A stretch of 64,000 nt of DNA, taken from contig JADJRH010000001.1 of assembly GCA_016712345.1 (NCBI GenBank), positions 806,001 to 870,000 of the forward strand, written 5' to 3'. The stretch comes from Polyangiaceae bacterium (lineage in GTDB: Bacteria; Myxococcota_A; Polyangia; Polyangiales; Polyangiaceae). Below the pieces are notes generated by a model. It had not been told where the DNA came from and made no database searches. It saw only the letters and a program-made list of their open reading frames with translations. Numbering within the stretch: the stretch's first letter is position 1; each line of letters begins with the position of its first letter. Positions 51,758 through 59,134 of the stretch are shown here, one piece after another. The position numbers and the translations under genes were made by a program.

Positions 51758-53272
51758 ATGCGCGCGGCGGACAAGCTTCCGGATCGGTTTAATGCGGCGG
51801 AACACTTTGTGGGGCGGCACGTGGCCGAAGGACGCGGTGAGCGAACGGCTTTCACGTGGGACGAAGGCAGTTTGAGCTACGCGGAGTTGGATGAGCGAGT
51901 GCGACGTTTCGCGGGGGCGTTGCGAAAAGCCGGTGTACACAAAGGCGAACGTGTGGCTTTTTTAATGCCCGATTCGCCGACGTTGCCGGTGGGCTTTTGG
52001 GGCGCAATTGCCGCCGGAGCTGTAGCGGTTCCGATCAATACGTTGTTAAAGCCGCATGACCATCGATTGATTTTAAACGATTGTGATGCACGGCTTTTTA
52101 TTGTGGATGAGTCGATTGGGTCAAAAGATCTGGCGCCGGCCGATGCAATGGTGTGGACAGCCGAAGATGCGGCAAGAGCCGCTATTGAAGGCGATTTGAT
52201 TGAACGGTATGAATCTACCCATCGCGATGGGTTTGCCTTTTTGTTGTATTCAAGCGGCACAACGGGCGAACCGAAGGGGGTTTTGCATTTGCACCATGAC
52301 ATGTGGTTTTGCAGCGAAACCTACGGAACGCGCGTGCTCGGCATTCGGCCCGACGATAAGTGTTTTTCGATAGCAAAGATCTTTTTCGCCTATGGGCTTG
52401 GAAACTCGGTGTACGTGCCCAATCACGTGGGCGCGCAGTCGATTTTATTCGCGGGTCGGCCTACCCCGGAGGCGGTGATTGAGCAGGTGGAGAGGCATAA
52501 GCCAACCTTGTTTTTTGGGGTTCCAACAGCGTACGCAAACATGCTTGCTGTTATGGAAGCCGGCAAAAAAGCCGACTTTTCGTCGGTTCGTTTGTGTGTG
52601 AGCGCGGGTGAAGCATTGCCTGCAACTCTTTATGAGCGCTGGTTAAAGAGAACCGGCATTGAAATTTTGGATGGCATTGGCTCCACAGAGATATTGCATA
52701 TTTTCTTATCAAACAGGGCCGGATCCGTGGTTCCGGGGTCGTCGGGAAAGCCTGTTCCCGGTTATGACTTGAGATTGGTGGATGAAACAGGCAGTGACGT
52801 GCCAACGGGTGAATTGGGAGACTTATTGGTTCGCGGCGATTCAATCATGGCGCTTTATTGGAATAAACATGAGGCGACGAAACACGCATTGCGCGGCGAT
52901 TGGATTCGCACAGGAGATCGTTATTACCAAGACGACGATGGCAATTACTTTCACGCGGGGCGGTCCGACGACATGATTAAGTCGGGGGGAAACTGGGTGT
53001 CGCCTGTCGAGGTTGAAGCAACGCTGATTTCACACTCCGATGTTTTGGAATGTGCCGTGGTGGGTGCGCCGGATGTGGATGGGCTTTTTAAGCCGCATGC
53101 ATTCGTTGTGCTTCGGCCCGGCGCCGACGGGGCCGACATTGAGTCTCGATTGCGCGCTTATGCAAAAGAGCGATTGGCACCGTACAAAGCGCCGCGTTGG
53201 GTGACGGTGCTTCAGGAGTTGCCCAAAACGGCGACCGGAAAAATTCAGCGGTTCTTGTTGCGCGCGCGTTAA
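51758..53272 (+). CDS. Benzoate-CoA-ligase-like acyl-CoA synthetase
   Basis: The 504-residue ATG-started protein is a full ANL-family adenylating enzyme. It has P-loop YSSGTTGEPKG (about 162-172), KIFFAYGLGNSVY and DGIGSTEILHIFLSN, which are specific to the benzoate-CoA ligase group, then WIRTGDRY, the hinge GRSDDMIKSGG and catalytic Lys in TATGKIQRF. It should activate an aromatic or related carboxylate with ATP and CoA in the cytoplasm. No ring-reductase or box-pathway gene is near, so benzoate itself is only one option. The gene is divergent from the membrane protein gene. Confidence 0.88.
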   Translation: MRAADKLPDRFNAAEHFVGRHVAEGRGERTAFTWDEGSLSYAELDERVRRFAGALRKAGVHKGERVAFLMPDSPTLPVGFWGAIAAGAVAVPINTLLKPHDHRLILNDCDARLFIVDESIGSKDLAPADAMVWTAEDAARAAIEGDLIERYESTHRDGFAFLLYSSGTTGEPKGVLHLHHDMWFCSETYGTRVLGIRPDDKCFSIAKIFFAYGLGNSVYVPNHVGAQSILFAGRPTPEAVIEQVERHKPTLFFGVPTAYANMLAVMEAGKKADFSSVRLCVSAGEALPATLYERWLKRTGIEILDGIGSTEILHIFLSNRAGSVVPGSSGKPVPGYDLRLVDETGSDVPTGELGDLLVRGDSIMALYWNKHEATKHALRGDWIRTGDRYYQDDDGNYFHAGRSDDMIKSGGNWVSPVEVEATLISHSDVLECAVVGAPDVDGLFKPHAFVVLRPGADGADIESRLRAYAKERLAPYKAPRWVTVLQELPKTATGKIQRFLLRAR

Positions 53273-53295
53273 TCGGTGTAGTTCGGCTTGGAAGA

Positions 53296-53435
53296 TTGTG
53301 TACACAACCGCAGAATCACCCTTCGGCGGGCTTTTCCGCTTTGTAACGTCGTCAACATTCGCAACGTGTACACATTGTGCACCAAGCATTGTGTACACAT
53401 CGGCGCGCTCGTAGTGCGAGGCCTTGCGTACACAA
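53296..53435. repeat. Cluster of four GTACACA motifs between convergent genes
   Basis: A full TTGTGTACACAA palindrome lies at 53296-53307, GTGTACACAT at 53366, TTGTGTACACAT at 53389 and GTACACAA at 53428. They fill the gap between the acyl-CoA synthetase stop and the 3' end of the oppositely oriented tRNA-Leu gene. A GC hairpin-like CCCTTCGGCGGG lies between the first two. Confidence 0.6.
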
Positions 53436-53494
53436 CGGAAGCACCCGGTTGCGCTCGGCGCGGAGCCGCGCTCAGTGCCACTGGAGATGTCGGG

Positions 53495-53576
53495 TGCACG
53501 CGGAGGGAGTTGAACCCTCATGTCTCTCGACGCCGGCTTCTAAGACCGGTGCGTATGCCGATTCCGCCACGCGTGC
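53495..53576 (-). tRNA. tRNA-Leu (anticodon UAG)
   Basis: The minus strand folds into an 82-base class II tRNA: acceptor GCACGCG/CGCGTGC, D arm TGGCGGAATCGGCATACGC, anticodon stem CCGGT/GCCGG with loop CTTAGAA (anticodon TAG), a variable arm GTCGAGAGAC and T arm GGGTTCAACTCCC. CCA is not encoded. The class II form, anticodon and D-arm sequence identify Leu. Confidence 0.95.
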
Positions 53577-53702
53577 AGTGGATCGTTCCCGCGCCCTGTG
53601 GGGTGCGGGGGGCGAAGCATACACCGTGGCCGGCGGTAGCCACCGCGGAAAGATCGCCGCTCGCGGGCGCGCCCTGCTAAAACCGGAGCGGCGATTGAGA
53701 TC

Positions 53703-56700
53703 ATGATCAAGGTCGAGTGCCCGGGGTGCAAAGCACCATACCAGGTGGATGAGCGCAGAGTTCCCGATGCGGGGCTCAAAATGCGGTGCCCGAAGTGCGC
53801 CACGAGTTTTGTGGTGACCAAGCCGGGCGCCCCCGCGGCGGCAAAACCCGCAGCGAAACCGCCCGCAGACGTGGTTGCAACCAAACCCGCAACGGGTGTT
53901 GCTCCCGCGGCGAAACCGCCCGCAGCCGCACCGAAAGGCGCGGATGTGTTGGCCGGTGCCGATTGGGATCTTCCCGCACCGAGCGGAGATCGAGCTTCGC
54001 GGGGAGCGCCGCCGCCGGCAAAACGGCCGGCTCCCGCGGCTCCGGCTCCCGCAGCAAGCGACGACGATGACATCGATTTACCGATCGTCGCTCGTGGAAC
54101 CGCTCCTGTACGACCTCCGGTGCCGGTGAAAACAGCGCAGGCACCCGCGCTGCGCGCGCCGGATCCGCCGGCAAAAGGCGGCTCATTTGGTGAAATTGAT
54201 CTGATGGTTGATCTGCCGTCTCCGGGTGGAGCCGGGGGCGGCGACGACGAAATTGATTTGCCGATCGCGCGCGACTCACGCGCGTCGGCGCCGAAGGGCG
54301 CTCCTCCGGCAAAGCCGACAAAAGGTGCACCGCCGCCGGCAGACGCTGTTCGTGCGCGAACGCAACTGTTCGGCGACACGGTGCCGGATCCGTCGGCAAC
54401 ACCAACGGCCGATGTGAAAGCGGCGCCGATTCGTGTTCCCGTGCCCGCGCGCGAACCAAAAGCGGCGAAGCCGGCCGCTGCACCGCCGCCGGCACGTCCC
54501 GCTGCACCGCCGAAAGCGCCGCCGAAAGCGCCGCCGCCTTTAATGGACGACGGTCTCGGGTTCGGCGAAATCGACCTGCCCCTGCTCGCTCATGAAGCCG
54601 ATTTGCCGAGCTTCACAGGTGGTGCAGGTTTGCCTTCGCCCGCCGCCGCGGGCTTGCCTTCGCCGGGGGGTGCCGGCTTACCGATGACCGCTTCCGCTGG
54701 ATTGCCGACGCCTGTCGACGGCGCGGGACTGCCGACGAAACAACAGGCCGGACTGCCGGTTGCCTTCGCGGGAACAACACTTCCGGTGGCCGCCGAAGGG
54801 ACAACGCTTCCGGCGCGCGGGCGCGTGTCCACACCGCTCACGGGTACACCTCCGGTGGTCGACCCGCCGCCCGCAAAACCGGCGGTGAGTGATCGTCATT
54901 CGAGGCCGACGGTGCGCGATGTCGACGGGCCCAAAGTGCATGGTCCCGGCCATATTGCGGGCGCCGATATCTACAGCGGTGCGGTGTACGACGATCGACA
55001 CATGGATCCGGCGTTCCGCGCCGAGGCTCGCAGTGTTGTCACCAAGCTTCCAACCGAAGATCCCGATGAAGCGCCGCTCATGACAACGCAGGGCCAAACG
55101 CTCGGTGCTTCAGCGCCGGCGGAACGCCCAAGTCCGCGCGCGGCCACGATGCCTGAGCCTCGAATCGCGGCGGCGCCCGAGCGATTGACGCGCGGCAATC
55201 CCATGGCCGATCTGATCGACCGCACGTCCATCGAATTGGATCTGATCGAACCGGGCGGACCTCCCGCGGCGCCGACACCGCCGCCGGCGATTCACATGCC
55301 GGCGGCGGATCCGTTCGGTCACGAACAACCGCTCAGCGTTCCGGATCTTTCGGCAACACCCGACGGTACACTTCCTCCGGTTCATCGCTTTGATGACGAC
55401 GCCTGGAGTGAACCGGCGAGCGACGATGCTTTCACGCGCAACGATGAGATCAACGACGCGGGAACCGAAGCGCCGATCGGTGCGCCCGACGTGGGTGATG
55501 AACTCGATCTCGACGGCAAGAGCGGCTCACGTCAGGTGGGCGGCTCGAAGATTCCTCAGACCGGCGGCAGCACGTCGACAACAGATGCGCCGCCGCCTGG
55601 GCGACCCTGGAAAAAGATCCTCGTGGGCGCCGCGGCAGCGGGTTTGCTCGTGGGTGCCGGGCTCTCGTTCGTTCCCGACATTGGGCCTTTTGGGCTCAAC
55701 TTTGTGAGCGATCGTGTCAACAAGGGTCTGCATAACGACGCGTTGGATACGTCACGAGGCCTTGTTCAAGGTGATCTCGAAGCCGACACCTCTGCGGGCG
55801 CCGATCTCGCGATCGCGAAGGTGAAAACGGCACAACGCGCGTATCCGCGGCATCGAGCCACCGCGGGCTATTCGGCGTTTGTTTCTTACCTGCGCGTCAT
55901 TCGCTTCGGCCCGCGCGCGGAGGACAAAGCGTACGCAGACATGATGCTCCGCGCTTCGCAGGACAAATCCACTGACTTCTTGCTGCTCGGTCAGGCAGCG
56001 CAGGACGCGCTCTCGGGTCAAATTGCGCGCGCTCGACAAACAATGCAGGGGTTGCTCGAACGACGGCCCGACGACATTGACGTGGCCGTTCTTGCCGGTG
56101 AAGTGGAACTGCTCGCGAAGAGCGGCGATCAAGCCAAAAAGGTTTGGCAGCGGGCCGTCGACATCAAAAAGATCCCACGCACCCTGTTTGGCCTGGCGCG
56201 AGCGCAGGTGGCGGCGGGCGATCTGATCGGCGCTGAAGCAAGCGCCACAAAAACCCTGGAAATGTCAGCCAAACACGTGGGCGCTCGAACGTTGCTCGCC
56301 GGCATTGTTTGGCAAAACGGAGGGCGTGAAGAGAAAGCGCTTGAACTGCTCGGCAAGGTCACCGAGGACCAAGAAATCCGTTCGACGGCGGGTGAACCTG
56401 AGTTGGTCGCTGCGTACACACAGCTCGGGCACATTCATTTGGCCAAGTCGCGCATGTCGCAGGCGGAGCAGGCGTTCGCAGCCGCGCTCAAGATCGATCC
56501 GCAGGCGGTGAATGCGCTCGTCGGCAACGGCGAACTTTTTTATCGCTCAGGTCGTTATTCCGAAGCGGTGGCGCGTTACGAGGCCGCCATTCGTGCCGAT
56601 GCCGACAGCGTTCCGGCAAAGATCGGCATGGCAAAAACGCAGCTCTATTTGGAGCGCGCAAAAGACGCCAAAGATCTCCTCAAAAAACTCTGCGAAACGC

Positions 56701-58022
56701 GGCCAAACGAGCCGCTGGCTTTTTATTGGCTGGGTCGCGCCGAAGAAACACTCGGCAACAAGAAAGAAGCGGAGGCTGCGTACACAAACGCCATCAAGGT
56801 CGGCGGCGATTCACCGCAGACAGTGGAAGCGTACGTGGCGCTCGCTCAGCTTCTCTCGTCGCTCGGTCGCACCGAAGATGCAACGCAGCGGCTCACCGAA
56901 GCAGGCAATCGCTTCCCTGGGCTCGCCGCGTTGCATCGTGCGCGCGGTGAAGTGGCGCTCATGACGGGCAACTACACCGAGGCGAAAAAAGAACTCGAAC
57001 TCGCACTCGCCCGCGAAGACGACATCGGCGCAAAATTTAAGCTCGGCAGCGTCTTGCGACGCATGCGCTCCTACGACGAAGCGGCTCGAATTTTCGATGC
57101 GATCGCGGAAACCGATAAAGAGTTCCCCGGCCTCGCGTTGGAACGGGGCCTTCTCTTCGAAGAGACGGGGCAGAGCGATCGCGCATCTGAAATGTACGCA
57201 AAGGCGCTTCAGTCTGCGCCGAACGATCTGGATCTCAAGCTCCGCGTGGGATCGACGCAGGTCATGGCGGGTCACGCCAAGCAGGCCGAGCCTATCTTGC
57301 GAGAGGTACACAAGGCCAAGCCCAACTCGGCTGAGGTGAACCACTTCCTCGGACGCGCCTTGTTGGTCCGCGGTACAAGCCTCGCAGAAGCAAAACGCTT
57401 CTTGGAGCGCGCTGCGGAGATCGATCCCAATCGCGCCGAATACCACTTGTACGTGGGCTGGGTCGCAAACGAATTGGGGGAAACGCAGCTCGCAGAAAGC
57501 TCGCTTCAGCGCGCGATCGAACTCGATCGCAACTTGGGCGATGCGTATTGGCAACGCGGCGTGTTGCTCCAAAAACAGGGGCAGGCTCTCGACGCGCTGA
57601 ACGATCTCAAGATCGCTCTCGAAAAAGCGCCGTCACGCTTTGAGATCTACGCAACCATGGCCTTTTGTTACCAGGACCAAAGCCGATGGCCTGAAGCGGA
57701 AGACGCGTGGCGGCGCGCGATCGCGGGCAACGACAACGTGGCCGACTGGCACTACCGCCTTGGCAAGGTGTACGTAACGCGCGGCAACAAGGGCCTGGCG
57801 GCACCCGAGCTGGCAAAGGCTGTGGAGCTTGCCGAGGCGCCTGACAAGCCGACACCCGGTTGGCTTGCAGAAGCTCATTTCTTGTTGGGCGAAGCCTTTC
57901 GAGCAACAGATCGCGTTAAAGCCAAACGGCACTACCAGCGCTTTTTGGAACTTGCCCCGCAAAATCACGCCTACCGAGTGGACGCGGAGCGCGCTCTCGC
58001 AAGCATCTCGTCTGCACCGTAG
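53703..58022 (+). CDS. Zinc-ribbon / IDLP-motif / TPR giant single-pass membrane protein
   Basis: The 1439-residue protein opens with a zinc ribbon of the MJ0042 type (Cys6, 9, 29, 32: VECPGCKAPYQ … RCPKCATSF). About 550 residues of Pro/Ala-rich disorder follow, with repeated short motifs (E/D)IDLP (DDIDLP, EIDLM, DEIDLP, GEIDLP) and a GLP repeat array (AGLPSPAAAGLPSPGGAGLP...). One membrane helix at about 636-658 (KILVGAAAAGLLVGAGLSF) leads to about 750 residues of TPR repeats predicted to be outside the cytoplasm. Zinc ribbon plus disordered region plus helix recalls myxobacterial motility/cell-polarity proteins such as GltJ, but I cannot claim orthology. No SD stronger than GAG is visible. 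Confidence 0.88.
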   Translation: MIKVECPGCKAPYQVDERRVPDAGLKMRCPKCATSFVVTKPGAPAAAKPAAKPPADVVATKPATGVAPAAKPPAAAPKGADVLAGADWDLPAPSGDRASRGAPPPAKRPAPAAPAPAASDDDDIDLPIVARGTAPVRPPVPVKTAQAPALRAPDPPAKGGSFGEIDLMVDLPSPGGAGGGDDEIDLPIARDSRASAPKGAPPAKPTKGAPPPADAVRARTQLFGDTVPDPSATPTADVKAAPIRVPVPAREPKAAKPAAAPPPARPAAPPKAPPKAPPPLMDDGLGFGEIDLPLLAHEADLPSFTGGAGLPSPAAAGLPSPGGAGLPMTASAGLPTPVDGAGLPTKQQAGLPVAFAGTTLPVAAEGTTLPARGRVSTPLTGTPPVVDPPPAKPAVSDRHSRPTVRDVDGPKVHGPGHIAGADIYSGAVYDDRHMDPAFRAEARSVVTKLPTEDPDEAPLMTTQGQTLGASAPAERPSPRAATMPEPRIAAAPERLTRGNPMADLIDRTSIELDLIEPGGPPAAPTPPPAIHMPAADPFGHEQPLSVPDLSATPDGTLPPVHRFDDDAWSEPASDDAFTRNDEINDAGTEAPIGAPDVGDELDLDGKSGSRQVGGSKIPQTGGSTSTTDAPPPGRPWKKILVGAAAAGLLVGAGLSFVPDIGPFGLNFVSDRVNKGLHNDALDTSRGLVQGDLEADTSAGADLAIAKVKTAQRAYPRHRATAGYSAFVSYLRVIRFGPRAEDKAYADMMLRASQDKSTDFLLLGQAAQDALSGQIARARQTMQGLLERRPDDIDVAVLAGEVELLAKSGDQAKKVWQRAVDIKKIPRTLFGLARAQVAAGDLIGAEASATKTLEMSAKHVGARTLLAGIVWQNGGREEKALELLGKVTEDQEIRSTAGEPELVAAYTQLGHIHLAKSRMSQAEQAFAAALKIDPQAVNALVGNGELFYRSGRYSEAVARYEAAIRADADSVPAKIGMAKTQLYLERAKDAKDLLKKLCETRPNEPLAFYWLGRAEETLGNKKEAEAAYTNAIKVGGDSPQTVEAYVALAQLLSSLGRTEDATQRLTEAGNRFPGLAALHRARGEVALMTGNYTEAKKELELALAREDDIGAKFKLGSVLRRMRSYDEAARIFDAIAETDKEFPGLALERGLLFEETGQSDRASEMYAKALQSAPNDLDLKLRVGSTQVMAGHAKQAEPILREVHKAKPNSAEVNHFLGRALLVRGTSLAEAKRFLERAAEIDPNRAEYHLYVGWVANELGETQLAESSLQRAIELDRNLGDAYWQRGVLLQKQGQALDALNDLKIALEKAPSRFEIYATMAFCYQDQSRWPEAEDAWRRAIAGNDNVADWHYRLGKVYVTRGNKGLAAPELAKAVELAEAPDKPTPGWLAEAHFLLGEAFRATDRVKAKRHYQRFLELAPQNHAYRVDAERALASISSAP

Positions 58023-58086
58023 GTCGCGGTTTGCGACTGGGCGCAATTGCGTACCTAACCTGCGCCCGAGCAACGCGCTGCGATGC

Positions 58087-58198
58087 GTACACATTGCACC
58101 GCGTACACACCGAGACGCGTACACATCGGGACGCGTACACATCGGGACGCGTACACATCAAAATGTGTACACCGCACTGGGTGTACACATTTGTCTAA
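58087..58198. repeat. Seven-unit, 16-bp-periodic array of GTACAC motifs
   Basis: GTACAC begins at 58087, 58103, 58119, 58135, 58151, 58167 and 58183, an exact 16-base spacing. Units 3 and 4 are identical (GTACACATCGGGACGC); the others keep the core and vary in the rest. The array fills the gap between two convergent stop codons, and the last unit overlaps the stop of the acyltransferase gene. Confidence 0.85.
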
Positions 58199-59028
58199 AG
58201 GCGATCGAATTTCTCGAAGGGATTTTCCATGAACTCGCGCAGCACCTTCGACATGATCGAAGCGTGCAAACCGTCGATAAAGCGGTGATCGAACGTGGCG
58301 TTCACCTTCATCACTTTGCCGACAACCACCTGTCCGTTTTCGGCAACCGGTTGCTCACGGACCGATCCCAGCGCGAGCAAAATGGGTACACGTGAGTACG
58401 GCACGAGCGGCACATAAGCGTGGTCCAAACCGATCGAGCCGATGTTGGTGATCATCACGCTGCCAAAAGCATCCTTCGGCACGCCAAACTTCGTTAGATC
58501 GAGGTTTAAGGTGTAGTTCAAAAAAGAGAGCGCTTTGAGCGTTGGATTCATCAGCGCAAACGGGATCTTTTTCATCGCCGATCGCGTGCCCTCAAGCGCC
58601 GGGTCTTTGCGCTTTTTCACGCTCTGCACCTTGGATTCAAACTCGTCGATAATCTCCGTCACGCTCTTTTTTTCAACGTCGTAGAGCGTTGCGCCCGACA
58701 GGTCGATCTTGCCTTCACCCTCGTCGTCCATCGCCACCTGAAAGAACACGCCGATCCGTTTTCTCAGGTAGAGCCGATTAAACCGAAGAATCGCGTTTGC
58801 GTCGGGCATGCGCTCAAACGCGGCGGCAATCGCTTTTGCGACCAAGTGAGAAACAGTGACTCGCTTGCCCGTCGCTTTGCGGAAAGCGGCGAGGTACTCC
58901 ATGGCTCTGTCCATGCGTACCTCCATGGTTCCGTAGACAGACGGATCGTACGAGGTTTCCCACGTTCCGATGGCAATGCGCCGGAAGCTGGAAACATCGT
59001 CTTTGGCCTCAAGGTCAATGTTCGGCAT
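58195..59028 (-). CDS. Stand-alone 2-oxoacid dehydrogenase-type (E2) acyltransferase
   Basis: ATG at 59028 gives 277 residues that match only the catalytic domain of E2 acyltransferases: AIGTWETSYDPSVYGTMEVRMDRAMEYL, VSHLVAKAIAAAFERMPDANAILRF, ITNIGSIGLDHAYVPL and the active-site DHRFIDGLHAS with His and Asp. No lipoyl or peripheral-subunit-binding domain is present and no E1 or E3 gene is near. Such isolated domains occur in several bacteria with unproven substrates. In known E2 enzymes the domain transfers acyl groups from lipoate to CoA. A longer frame upstream (to 59109) runs into the terminator hairpin and is rejected. Confidence 0.85.
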   Translation of the reverse strand: MPNIDLEAKDDVSSFRRIAIGTWETSYDPSVYGTMEVRMDRAMEYLAAFRKATGKRVTVSHLVAKAIAAAFERMPDANAILRFNRLYLRKRIGVFFQVAMDDEGEGKIDLSGATLYDVEKKSVTEIIDEFESKVQSVKKRKDPALEGTRSAMKKIPFALMNPTLKALSFLNYTLNLDLTKFGVPKDAFGSVMITNIGSIGLDHAYVPLVPYSRVPILLALGSVREQPVAENGQVVVGKVMKVNATFDHRFIDGLHASIMSKVLREFMENPFEKFDRL

Positions 59029-59069
59029 ATCCGAAAGGGTACGCGAGATCGCAGACCCCCGAGGCGCAC

Positions 59070-59103
59070 AAAAACGAAACGGCCGATGTGTGAACATCGG
59101 CCG
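59070..59103 (-). terminator. Intrinsic terminator of the MopE-like gene
   Basis: On the minus strand CGGCCGATGT and ACATCGGCCG form a 10-bp stem with a 4-base loop, followed by TTTCGTTTTTG. It lies 32 bases after the stop of the gene ending at 59135 and before the start of the acyltransferase gene, so it should separate the two minus-strand transcripts. Confidence 0.88.
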
Positions 59104-59134
59104 CCTCAATGGGGGGTTGGTTGCCTATCGGTGA

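Noticed and set aside
58087..58198. CRISPR array
   Set aside because: The unit is 16 bases, with no 25-40 base repeat and no unique spacers, and no cas genes are in the window.
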